Part shown: one piece after another, positions 33,771 to 44,010 of the stretch | How positions within the stretch are numbered: the first letter of the stretch is position 1 | How the letters are laid out: each line of letters begins with the position of its first letter | DNA from: Armillaria gallica | Lineage: Eukaryota; Basidiomycota; Agaricomycetes; Agaricales; Physalacriaceae | Length of the DNA stretch: 64,000 nt | Direction of reading: 5' to 3' | Assembly: GCA_037576215.1 (NCBI GenBank) | Contig: JBANDB010000016.1 | Span: 1,426,001-1,490,000, forward strand | Program-made: the position numbers and the translations under genes | Notes under the pieces: generated by a model | Seen by the model: only the letters and a program-made list of their open reading frames with translations | Database searches by the model: none | What the model was told of the DNA's origin: nothing

Positions 33771-35318
33771 ATGTCTTCCACAAAACGCCATCCTTTTCTC
33801 CCTCCACCCCCCAATGCTCCTAGCCCTCTGGGCCAGTACAGGCTGCTCTCGCCGCGAGCGAGCATTCGCGTCTCGCCCTTTCAACTGGGCGGAATGTCCA
33901 TTGGTACTGCATGGGGTCAGGGCATGGGAGAAATGACCAGAGAATCAAGTTTCGAGCTTTTGGACGCTTTCTATGAATTGGGTGGTAACTTTATAGACAC
34001 GGCGGTCAATTAGTGCGTATTTATGCAGATCCCAGACGCGATACTCATTTATTCTATGCCTTGCAGTCAGGATGGCACCTCTGAGGAGCTGATAGGCGAA
34101 TGGATGGAACTGCGAGGCAACAGGGACCAAATGGTGATTGCTACCAAGGTGTGCCTCCCAACATTACTTGGCGAATAACAAATTGAATTGAATAATTATA
34201 GTATAGCGGACCTTGGAAACAACATGATAATGCTGTATCCCAAAAGGTCCACTACATCGGAAATGGGAGCAAAGCCCGGCACCTGGCTATTAACGCCTCC
34301 TTAAAGCGCCTACGTACTGACTATATCGATATCTTTTACGTTCACTTCTATGACTGGGAGACCAGTGTCGAAGAGCTGATGACCAACCTGCACAATCTCG
34401 TAATATCTGACAAAGTATTACATCTCGTGAGTTTCAATTTCCGTTCTGCACAAGCACAATTTGAAGTACTCATCACGTACCTATCACAGGGTATCTCGGT
34501 AAGTGTATGACATTGTAAGTCTAGAAGGAAAGTTATAATCAACTCTTGCAGGACACTCCGGCATGGTTTGTTGCCAAAGCCAATCAGTATGCAATTGACC
34601 ACGGAAAGACTCCGTTCTGCATCTACCAAGGTCACTGGAGCCTGACGGATCGGTCTTTTGAACGTGAAATCATCCCCATGGCTCGCGACTTAGGTTTGCA
34701 CGCCTGCGCTCTCATTCCACCCAATGCACTGACTCACAGTTTGCAGGTATAGCTCTCGCCCCCTGGGGTGTTCTTGAAGCAGGCAGACTTCGTACAAACG
34801 CAGAAGACCAGGCATACAAAGAAAACATTGCTAAACAGCGAACAGGATTCACACAGGACGGTAAACCGGAGCGTAATGAACGCGAAATCACAGTAGCCGC
34901 TGCTCTTGAGAAGGTCGCAGCTGAAGTTGGCGCGAAGAGCATCCAAGCAGGTTCGTTTAGACCTCATCTATCCTTGCACGAATGTTTCTGAAGAATACTG
35001 TAGTTGCCGTCGCGTACCACCTGCAAAAGACTCCTTATGTCTTCCCGATCCTGGGCAGTCGCAAAGTTGAAAATCTGAAGAAGAACATCGAAGCACTCAC
35101 GATCACTCTGTCGAAGGAGCAAATCGAGTATCTCGAGAGCGCTCTTCCCTTTGATCCTGGATTCCCGAATTGGTTGATTGTGAGTAGTTATTCTTCGAGT
35201 GGGCTGGTGTTCTGATACTGTCGCACAGGGTGATGGTACGGGATCATCTGGCATGATTGATGCATTTGCGCCGATGACAATATGGCCCAAGGCTGAAGCT
35301 ATTAAGCCCGCCCAGTAA
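33771..35318 (+). CDS. Aryl-alcohol dehydrogenase-type aldo/keto reductase (AKR9-like)
   Basis: There are eight exons, including a 9-nt exon. Introns are 34013-34066, 34149-34201, 34427-34489, 34499-34551, 34694-34746, 34951-35003 and 35180-35228. The AKR tetrad is intact: Asp in GGNFIDTA, Tyr restored across the first junction (VNYQDGTSEE), Lys in VIATKYSG, His in [54 protein letters not shown] and [17 protein letters not shown] follow the fungal aryl-alcohol dehydrogenase pattern. It would reduce aromatic aldehydes with NADPH in the cytosol, recycling aryl alcohols that feed H2O2 production or detoxifying lignin fragments. It ends GDGTGSSGM...IKPAQ, the normal length for the family. Substrate is inferred from family. 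Confidence 0.9.
34490..34498 (+). other. Nine-nucleotide exon of the aldo/keto reductase
   Basis: GGTATCTCG encodes Gly-Ile-Ser between introns 34427-34489 (GTGAGT...CACAG) and 34499-34551 (GTAAGT...TGCAG). Only with it does the conserved family motif L-GISDTPAW read through. Confidence 0.85.
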
Positions 35319-36566
35319 GAAAAAGAAAAAGGATCTGACTCGGAGGCTACGTCCTCGTGCAGTATACCCGCGAGCAGCATGAGTTAAATGTGTAAATTGT
35401 CTTGGGATGTGTACATCAAGTGTTACAACGAGGTCGGGCGAAGGTAGAAGGAATAGCTACGTTTGCCAGTACGTACGTCGTGGTAAACGGCAAGAGAATA
35501 TAGGTAAAGAAATTTTCTATGTATATTATGTAATTGGTCCAGCCACGTGCTATCAGTCCCGCAAGCTCGCTCGCAATATCCAACATCAAGATAGTCGTGT
35601 GGAATCCAACCGAATGAAGTCGCTAGATGGTGCAATCTTGAGTTGGAACCAGTAGGAGCCACCGTTTCCGGCCAAGATAAGTAAGCCGGTAAGCACTGCT
35701 CAAACGAATAAAGGCTTACTTCGTCCCAGTGAAAGTATAGTGCTTGGAATCGCCTGTCATGGACCTGGAGAGAAAACAGGCAAGGAACGCATAATAATTA
35801 AATATTATTTAAGATTATTTAAAATAATATATACTGTCTCCGCATGTAGGGAGGGGAGTCAGAGAACAACTCGTAAGTAATAGATGGCAATTTTCACCGG
35901 AAGTGTTTGACGTCTATCCTCCTTCCACTCCAACCATCACCTTTGCCAGGTGAAGGGACAGGCCGCTCCAAACCGCTCCTTCCAGATGGTCGTGTTCAGG
36001 CGACGAAGGTCTCGATTCTACGGAAGAAGTTGGCGTGCACCAGCCTAACGATACTATGTCCCGGATCATTTTAACATAACATTAACAACAACAGTATGTG
36101 CTAACGTCTAATCACCAGAATTTTCACAGAGCGTTCTTGAAGAGATTCCTGTATATCATGGCACTTTGACTAACGCTATTTTCTTCAATGCTTATCGTAA
36201 TCTAGAAGAGGAGATGTTTGGATATAAACAATCTGGAAGAAAGGCAGGTAGAAGAGGTACAGAAGTATTGTATGACGACAAATCGTCGCAGCTTCACACA
36301 ATGGCTGCACTTGGATGGGGTTGAATTTGATCGCACACGGTATAAGAAAGATGAAAGATAAAGTGTGTCGTAGCTGATTCGGCATATACCGGCACTAGTC
36401 TGAATACAAGTAAATCGTTTAGCATTTGATCCAGGTCGAAAGTCATGTTTGGTTACGAGGTTGGTAATCTGATGATTCGGCTTCGCCTGGTATAAGCGCC
36501 CACGCCACGAGGCAGAGATCAGGATATAATTCTCCTTCCTTTGACGCGCGTTTATCTGCCTCATCG
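35319..36566. other. Intergenic, no supported gene
   Basis: This is the 3' flank of the reductase, a very AT-rich patch near 35797-35833, and upstream sequence of the BTB gene. No gene or RNA recognised. Confidence 0.5.
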
Positions 36567-37627
36567 ATGGACACCACCAATCTGCCTACCATTACCATTG
36601 CCGACCCTCCCTTCAACGATCCCTCCGATTGTGCGGATGTCGTAATCCGTACAGCAGACAACGTCGATTTCTTCGTCCTCAAGGCACTCTTATCATTCAA
36701 TTCGCCCTCCTCATTCTTCCGCCACGCGTTGCAGGCAAGCCACCACACAGAGGAAAGGGATGGCCTTCCTGTGCTGGAGGTCAAAGAGGACAGCGACACG
36801 TTCAGAACCATTCTCTTCTTCTGTTATCCATACAAGATCCCCGAGATAAAGGATTTTGTGCAGTTCACGAAGGTGGGAATGGCGCTGGACAAGTATTGTA
36901 TCGATAATGCGCTCGAGCGATTCATCGAGGCCGTGCTTGCGTCGTCTGTGATCAAAGATCAGCCCGTCCGGGTGTTCTCGGTGGCCGTTGCTAATGGATG
37001 GAAGGAGTTGGCTGAAACGGCGGCGAGGAACACACTTGCTGTGCCTCTGGATCCGGAGGTCGAGTTCGAGGAATTCAGACATATCAATGCCCTGCAGCAT
37101 TTTCGTCTCCGGGAGTACCACAGAAAATGTGGAAAGGTTGTGCAGGATGTGTGCGTGAAGAAAGATTACTCGATGAATATGTTATGGTTAGGATGTCGTT
37201 TGAAAAACCGCTCAGGCTCAAGACCGGAGTTCTTGCACAGTAATTATCACGGCCAACCTGATTGTAAACGATGTCAAAAGCCATTGCCTTTTCTCATCAA
37301 ACTATATCCAGGGGCGGAGTTGTACAGTACCCACCGTTGGCTGGGTGACTATTTGGATTCAGTAGCCGCGCAGGCGTTGCAGCGGCCTGTGTCAGGTATC
37401 GCTCTGGACGAGGATATCATTCTGCGGGCCATAGCGGCAAGCATATCAGAGTGCGGTCACCGTGAGTGGGCCAAAATCGCTGCCAGTCAAGTTCACCTGC
37501 TTGGGAAGCTGCTGGCGGAGGAGATCGATGAGCGAATTTCAAAGGTATGTGATACAGTCATCTTCGAAACGTTTTGTTCTCTGAATTGTCGACCCAGGTA
37601 CCTCTGAACATGGAATGGACGAAGTGA
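36567..37627 (+). CDS. BTB/POZ domain protein, paralog 1
   Basis: Exon 1 is 36567-37544, a 53-nt intron follows, and a 30-nt last exon (37598-37627) encodes VPLNMEWTK; 335 residues. The first ~110 residues form a BTB fold: SDCADVVIRTADNVDFFVLKA, then SFNSPSSFF..AL, LPVLEVKEDSDTFRTILFFCYP. The rest is a helical C-terminal region typical of the expanded basidiomycete BTB family. BTB proteins often act as dimerising substrate adaptors for Cullin-3 ligases, but targets of this family are unknown. The paralog at 60589-61613 keeps the same structure, including the tiny last exon (IPLDIDWTK), which confirms the splice call. Cys-rich C-x-x-C pairs near 37260-37285 occur in both. Confidence 0.85.
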
Positions 37628-38474
37628 TGGAAGATGGATGTGATCAGATTGACGCGAATGCGGTGGGCTCATACTGTTTGATAAATGCTTGGACGCGATA
37701 TCTTTTCCTCGTGTCAAAGGTAATTCTAAAATAAAGGGTGTTTACTCACTCAAGATCAGCGTTATGTTCAAGCTTCGACCGCCTTTCCCCGGCCATCCCT
37801 TCCTTCAGATGAGTACCTCCGTACGGAAGCAATCGCAGACTCCGGTCGATCCAGAAGTATGGTGACTTGACATAGGTAGGCAGTCACGAAGGCGCGTCGG
37901 CCAAGCTTCGTTCAAGTATGGACATGTTCAAGGAGCCGGCCTCAATGCTAGCATGCCTTTTGAAAACTAGAATGGTGTGGGTCCTGGTATTGGTTTAAGG
38001 CTATACAAAACGCACGCATATGAGCAGCGTAGCTCTACGAATACAGTATCCATCAATTACTTGTCTTTGTCTCCAAAGTGTGATCTTCTTGTTCTACGAC
38101 AGAGCGACTTGCGCGCCAATCCAAGGTTGTTGCATTGAAGGAAGAATGATAGGGGGAACGCCAGGGAAAACAGGCAAACAGAACCCGAGTCGTCGCGCAG
38201 CCATACTGTTCGAGAGCAAACTGATCCGGCATATGCCGAGACCGCTCAACCACGAACCACCATCTTCGTCTTTATCATGCATTATTTAAATTGATCCAAT
38301 CAGAGCCCGACGTCCTCGTAACCCGCGTCCAAAGTGTGATATAAAGGCAGTACCAGCATCCTTGGCATAAAATTCACCATTCCTATGAACAGCATGAGGA
38401 CGGGTTTTTCATGCTTATTGCTTTCTGAGTGATGTTTGCGTCGGAAGCTTCACGGGGGTTTGATAGCGAAGAAC
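37628..38474. other. Intergenic, no supported gene
   Basis: No motif-bearing frame was found before the duplicated block begins near 38475. Confidence 0.5.
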
Positions 38475-40090
38475 ACGGTGAGCGTCCTATGACATCGGTT
38501 TTCCGACTAATATCCGTTTGTAGACGAACATATAACATATACACAGCTAGAATGATGACTTAGCTGACTCATTCTATACTGGACACAACGAGAGCTTTCG
38601 GTTCATATCATTCTTATAACAAGCCGTTGTTTCGGATAGCACCATCATCGTGAGAGGATGCCTCCGGAGAGCAACTCGATCAATGCCTATGTAGCGGTGT
38701 GAATCTGTCCTGACGGCTCGTTATCATCTGTGGTAGCTGTGATTTCGTCCTTCTCCTTCGAACCTCGGAATTTTTCTACCGCTATTATAGGATGCGGGAA
38801 CTGCCCGTCAGCTCTAAAACGTCCTGGGCAGCTTTCTGCTGCTGCGCCTGTATTTAGCGCGCGCTACACTAATGCAGCATACGGGGGTCACGCACAAAGC
38901 AGATATATCGATGAGGAGTTCTTTCGTAACAAGTCTGATTCTATCTAAGACCGAACCTTGCTTACGACCTTAGGCCATCGAGAGAAAGTCCGGACTCATC
39001 GCACAAAGTCGCCGTTTGGCGAATACTGCCATGGTGCTCGTAACGCCCCAGGTGTATGTTACATGTGCGCTGAGCGCCACCGTTTTCTCTTTCGTCACAC
39101 TAATCCCCGAATCGTTGTGCTCAGGCTCGTATAGGTCTTTCACCTCTACGTCGCTGCCGATCCCTTTGATGCCATAAAGTCGCGGTTATGACTTCATGCA
39201 CCCTCAGCACAATGCGCGCAGATCAGACCTCTCAACAAAGCTTTTCAATAGTGCCAGGGCTCAGGGAGGTTGTGCATTCGGCTCCCAATAATACCTATCA
39301 ACCACCAATCATATCAAAGCTATTTCGGTTGTCAGTGCAACTATGCAACCTTGATCTTTTTATATCTTGAGTATCTTGCCCTAGACTGCGGCGGGCTGAC
39401 TTCGGACCTCTGCGTCTTGAAGTCATGTTCATGCCTTGGAACTCCAAGGTTCACACACAATGTCGCCGTCTTGCCACAAAGACTGCAGCCACATTCTGAC
39501 TTCGATTCGGATTTGCGTATCTCTGGCAGTCTGCAAGAGGGATACTGAATTCTACCTACTGGAGAAAGTGGTATCCTTTCCGTTCCAGCTTTCGTGTTGT
39601 CATACGCTTGAGCTACGCATGCTCTTCTCCACAGAACCCTCCCGCCTGGTAACCACTACTTTGATGGCGCCGTTTACTTGCGTATAAAAGTTGTCCAGCC
39701 AAACTGAAACGCTAATATCCTTTCTCTCATTCGCTGCCTCTCGCCTCCCCGTGCACAGGCTTTACTACTCTCCTTTATTCGTCTGCTACGTCAATTCCGG
39801 TTTCGTTGGCCATGCTCTCTCGGCGTACATTGGCGACTTCCATCGCGGTGCTGTTAGGCATCAGAGGAGCTGCTGGCCAATCCGCCTCTGCCTACACCGA
39901 TCCAACGACTGGAATGACATTCCAGGCGTTGCAAGATTCGTCGACCGGATTTGTCTTCGGTATTGCACTCCCAGAAACCATCGGCACTGATTTTATTGGT
40001 CAGATGGTAAGCTGGGCTTTCCAACTCTAATTCGTGTCTGAATTTCTTTCCTGAACAGGTGTTTTCTCTGACTGACGGAGCAGGATGGGG
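38475..40090 (+). repeat. Segmental duplication, plus-strand copy (AA8 promoter, exon 1, start of exon 2)
   Basis: This matches the reverse complement of about 52026-53165. Landmarks: GAGAGGATGCCTCCGGAGAGCA (near 38652), TGATGCCATAAAGTCGCGG (39168), TTATTCGTCTGCTAC (39776), then exon 1, intron 1 and the first ~30 nt of exon 2 of the AA8 gene. Similarity stops just after GGATGGGGA near 40089. About 450 bp (roughly 39213-39668) exist only in this copy. Confidence 0.85.
39683..39690 (+). promoter_or_regulatory. TATA box of the AA8 gene
   Basis: TATAAAAG lies about 122 bp upstream of the start codon and is kept in the inverted copy (TATAAAAG in TTACTTGCTTATAAAAG). Confidence 0.6.
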
Positions 40091-41148
40091 AGGCGCCAGT
40101 TTTAATGGTGCCATGACCGAGAGTCTGCTTCTCGTGGCTTGGCCGAACGGGGATGAAGTAATGACATCCTTCCGTGAAGCGACGTTCGTGATCTACCGTT
40201 CTATCAATAGTTCATCCTTTTGACCGTCTTTTCTTACAGCGCGTACTCCACGCCACCCGTTTACAATGGCAGCGACGTCACACTGTCTACCATCGCCGAC
40301 GGCACCTACGTCAACGATACCCACCTATCGTTGACGTTCCTTTGTGGAGGCTGTATCATCGGAGACGACCTTACCTTCTCCAGCACGGACACCAGCGCCG
40401 TGCTGGGCTGGGCCTACTCAACGTCGAGCCCTTCAGATGTCACTGACGAAAGCACTAAATTAGTGTACCACAGTGCTGGGTATGGAGAGTTTGGGCTCGG
40501 GATCTCCAATGCTCAGACTTCTGAGTATGAGAGTTGGGCAGCGCTTGCTGTTGGGGATGATTCCGGAAGCAGCTCGTCTGCGATTTCTACCGCTTCGTCG
40601 TCCACGGTCCAGATTTCTTCTACGACAGCCGCTGTGATTTCTACTGCCGTAGCATCCTCCACCAAAAGTGCTGCTTCGACTACATCTGAAGCGACCAGCA
40701 GCACCGCATCTGCTTCATCTGCCGCCGTGACGACGACCAAAGCGGCTAGTACAACTTTGGCGGTTACGACGACGACGACTGCTGACTCGTCGACCGTTAC
40801 TGACGCTAATGTCTGCATGAACAGTATGTTTACACTGTCTTTCCCCATTTTTATCGTGTTTAAAGTTCATCATAGACTACAATAGCTGCATCGCTGCTAG
40901 TCAGCCAAACCCAGATTGGGAGGGATGTGCTGCGACAAAAGATTCGTGTTTGGCGAATGCAAAGTACGTTCGGACCAGGAGCCTGAGGTCGGGTGATTTA
41001 GGTCGTTGGTTATAGATGCGAGTGTGGTAGAGAGGGCAAGGCCGAGTCGTACTCTGCTAGTACAGAGACCGTACCCAAAGCCATGTACGAGGACACTCGG
41101 AGATACATTACCGAAGAAGACGCATATGATCTCTTTGAAGAAAGATAA
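39812..41148 (+). CDS. Secreted AA8 (cellobiose dehydrogenase-type) cytochrome b domain protein
   Basis: There are five exons: 39812-40006, 40059-40183, 40240-40823, 40876-40963 and 41016-41148; 374 residues. A signal peptide (MLSRRTLATSIAVLLGIRGAAG) leads into a CDH-cytochrome/DOMON beta-sandwich. DPTTGMTFQ, then GAMTESLLLVAWPNG (candidate axial Met), FLCGGC (disulfide pair) and VYHSAGYGEFGLGI (candidate axial His) match the Met/His heme-b ligation of AA8. A ~90-residue Ser/Thr/Ala linker follows, then a Cys-rich tail (CMNNYNSC...C...CLANAKCECG). There is no flavin dehydrogenase domain, so this is a stand-alone cytochrome, likely an extracellular electron carrier or ferric reductase that may partner oxidative enzymes. 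The function of the Cys-rich tail is unknown. Confidence 0.85.
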
Positions 41149-41818
41149 AACTCGGGCCCTAGAATATTCTATTAGGAATTTCTTGCGCTTGCGCTGGTCG
41201 CTCTGAATTACACCGGTGAAGTTTACGCGTTGAAGCGGTGACGGCCCGATACCGGAATGGACTTGCTCCTGGCTGGGTTGCATCCAGGCTTACTACTTGA
41301 GCGTCCGAAAGACGGAAGGATCCCTAAGGCGCAGTTGGATCTTGTCACTAATCCGCTTTCTTCAAGTCTTGTCAACATCAAGGGGACTCCTCCTCATCCC
41401 TCAGCAACTTGACTTGATCAAGACCATTCATTATTCAATACTACCCATTTGGATGCTAAAAGTCTGGTTCCGATAGGCCCTAGACGCTGTTGCACGCTGT
41501 TGGGACGCTGAATCTGGCCAGTGGCTGGGCAAATCATGGATGATCCGAAATGGAAACATCGATTACATAAGCTACTTCTTCTTGCTTCCGTCCGAACATA
41601 CGTTGCGGCTCTAGTGTCTTTATAAGTCCAATGATGCGACATGCCAGATTCGAAATCCGGCACCCTGTTAACAGGCCTGCTGACGATATAAACACCCACG
41701 CCACGCTACGTAGGAGGAGAACTTTTACTCTCATATGTACCTGCGCAGTCGCACGAGTCCGATAGTAAAGACGGGGATTAACTTTGCTTCTCCTGGTACG
41801 TATTCCTTCACGATGTGA
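41149..41818. other. Intergenic, no supported gene
   Basis: Short frames only; nothing recognised. Confidence 0.5.
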
Positions 41819-43192
41819 ATGCTGGCTGACGCTCCATACCTTACAGAGGCTCAGAGTATAGATAATGATAAGGCCTATGACTCCCAACCCACCCAAATTA
41901 CCGACCTCCCAAATGAGATATTGACGGCGATCTTCTCGGCTGCAGTCAATTCTACTTCAGCCTCAGAGCATCCTCAGATTCTCCGTTGCATCTCCCTTAT
42001 CTGTCGCGACTGGCGAGCAGTCGTTGCCAACACTTCCGAGCTCTGGACTACGGTGTACATATCCCACTTGAACGACCTCCCGACTGCTCAACTATTCTTT
42101 GAGCGTTCGACTCCCCGTTTACTTGATGTCATATTAAAATTTGATTTCTACATCAATTGGGCCATCAGTGGTGAGATCGCGGAAGCTATGTTCCCGTATC
42201 TTCATCGTTTTCGAACTCTTAATGTCGAGTTCGATAATCCGGATACGTATCATGCGTTTTCCAGTTTTTATCGGACTGAGGTTTCGGCTCCTCCCTGCTT
42301 GAGCAGCCTTCGCCTCCATTATACCGGATCTACGTGGAGTTTCGCGATGATTCCCAACGTTCATCTACTTTCCTCTCCGAATAACATCGTTTCACTTGAC
42401 ATTCACCGCCTTCCGGTGAACGTAGTGTCCCACTATTCCCGCCTCACTACACTTTCCTTATACCGAATCTTTCTGGATCACGCACGGATGCGAGATTTGT
42501 TTCTCGCGTCTCCATCGCTTGAAACGCTCATCCTTGCAGCGTTACACACATTCAACGGGCCCAGTACCAGCTCAGACCTTCCTCCCATCGACGCATCCTC
42601 CCTACGATCCTTAGCCCTCAGCATGGACAGTTCACACGGTGAATCGTGTATGCCAGGCCGATGTGTCATATCTTGCCTTTGCTTGCCGAACCTCGAGAGT
42701 TTAGAGGTGTACGGTTTATGCAGATATGCCGTCGTTGGGTTGGGAGCCCACTTTGGAGACCTTCCAAAACTGTGGAAGCTCCGATTGCAGCACCTCGTGT
42801 GTTCTGTCTATGACGAACCGTTTGTCCGATCTCTCCGGTCGCTGAGGCGGCTGGAGCTTGTGGATGCGGACCCGAGGTCATGGGCTGGCAAGTGTCTTCC
42901 CCTTCCATCACTGTCATCGTTAGCGTATACCTCTGACAGTTCGACAGGAAACAATTATGAATGGCTGGTAGATATCTGTCGACAGCGTCCTCGGCCGGGA
43001 CCGCTGTTACGTGTTCAGGTAACAGGTTCGGACCAATGGGTCCAGGATGAAGGGGGCTGGGATGGGTTTGGTGTCGTTGAAATCTGCCCTTCAATACCAG
43101 CCAAGGGTATGTTCGACTGGGAGATTCTCGAATGCGATAGAGAATACAAGGATGTCGGATCTGATTCGTCCCCCGATCCCGACTCTTCTTGA
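41819..43192 (+). CDS. F-box protein
   Basis: A single exon encodes 457 residues. The F-box spans roughly residues 25-75: ITDLPNEILTAIFSAAV...ILRCISLICRDWRAVVANTSELW, with the conserved LP..IL..IF and the CRxWR..A.....LW end. The remainder is degenerate leucine-rich repeat-like (many L.SL.L.. and LE.L units), as in the large agaricomycete F-box family. Such proteins link substrates to SCF ubiquitin ligases through Skp1. It ends in an acidic Ser/Asp tail (DVGSDSSPDPDSS). The start at 41819 is the only ATG before the F-box in frame. Confidence 0.85.
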   Translation: MLADAPYLTEAQSIDNDKAYDSQPTQITDLPNEILTAIFSAAVNSTSASEHPQILRCISLICRDWRAVVANTSELWTTVYISHLNDLPTAQLFFERSTPRLLDVILKFDFYINWAISGEIAEAMFPYLHRFRTLNVEFDNPDTYHAFSSFYRTEVSAPPCLSSLRLHYTGSTWSFAMIPNVHLLSSPNNIVSLDIHRLPVNVVSHYSRLTTLSLYRIFLDHARMRDLFLASPSLETLILAALHTFNGPSTSSDLPPIDASSLRSLALSMDSSHGESCMPGRCVISCLCLPNLESLEVYGLCRYAVVGLGAHFGDLPKLWKLRLQHLVCSVYDEPFVRSLRSLRRLELVDADPRSWAGKCLPLPSLSSLAYTSDSSTGNNYEWLVDICRQRPRPGPLLRVQVTGSDQWVQDEGGWDGFGVVEICPSIPAKGMFDWEILECDREYKDVGSDSSPDPDSS

Positions 43193-44010
43193 TAATTGTA
43201 TAGTGCTTCTACACTAATTATATCTTACACTTAATACAATCTACAGTAACTGCTACCGCGCTCGGTATGGTACTGAAGCCAAGTCCAGAGCAACCTTTTC
43301 AAAGCGAATTGGGCGCCAAAGCAGGAAGACCACCTTGGTGTCAACTGACTTCGACGAGTCAACGAGATCCCTCGCTGTAGACGGCGCTCACTTGTCCAGC
43401 AGGCATGTACAAAAGCATTGTTTCCCCCACTGGCAGTGGTCGTAAACTTAGACACTAGTCTTCTGGTAGGGGTGCCGTATCATCCAAAGTCAGTGGTTGT
43501 GGTGCATCAGACAGCGTAGTGAACACCAGAGTGGATTCGATCTAATATCAATATTGATGGAAGGACCTGACTTGTGTGGTATTACCCTAACTCATAGCGT
43601 AACACTTAATGTCCACTTGCACGCTTGTTTCATCGAAAATCTTACGATGGTGTCGGAGAGCTGTGTGGAGTTTGCAGCGAGTGTTCATCAAGTCCTCGCA
43701 ATACAGTCAATGAAGACCGTCGCAGTCACATCTTTTTCTAGATCTTTAGTTGGAATCAAGCACTTATTATTGAACGCCTTTCCGGCGCAAGGACCGACCA
43801 GATTGGCAGCAATCCGCCTTGAATCCGCCAATGGGCGCGTTTAAAAGTGCCAGGCTCTGCTTACGGAGGAGGCCCCTTTCAACACGGCGAATATGATTGG
43901 CTCGGTGCTATTCCACATGATATCTGGCGACTGGTGCGGTCCTCGTTCTCACCTGTGGCGGGCACGTTAACTGTCGAGCACATCAAGCGGTGTTTCTTCC
44001 CCAACCCTCC
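43193..44010. other. Intergenic, no supported gene
   Basis: This holds the F-box 3' flank and the ZIP promoter region; no recognised gene. Confidence 0.5.

Noticed and set aside
34011..34013. Premature stop after the first exon of the aldo/keto reductase
   Set aside because: The TAG is created only by reading into the intron; splicing 34013-34066 gives the catalytic Tyr codon.
40513..40848. Minus-strand Val/Ala-rich 111-codon frame
   Set aside because: Antisense of the Ser/Thr/Ala linker of the AA8 protein; low-complexity shadow.
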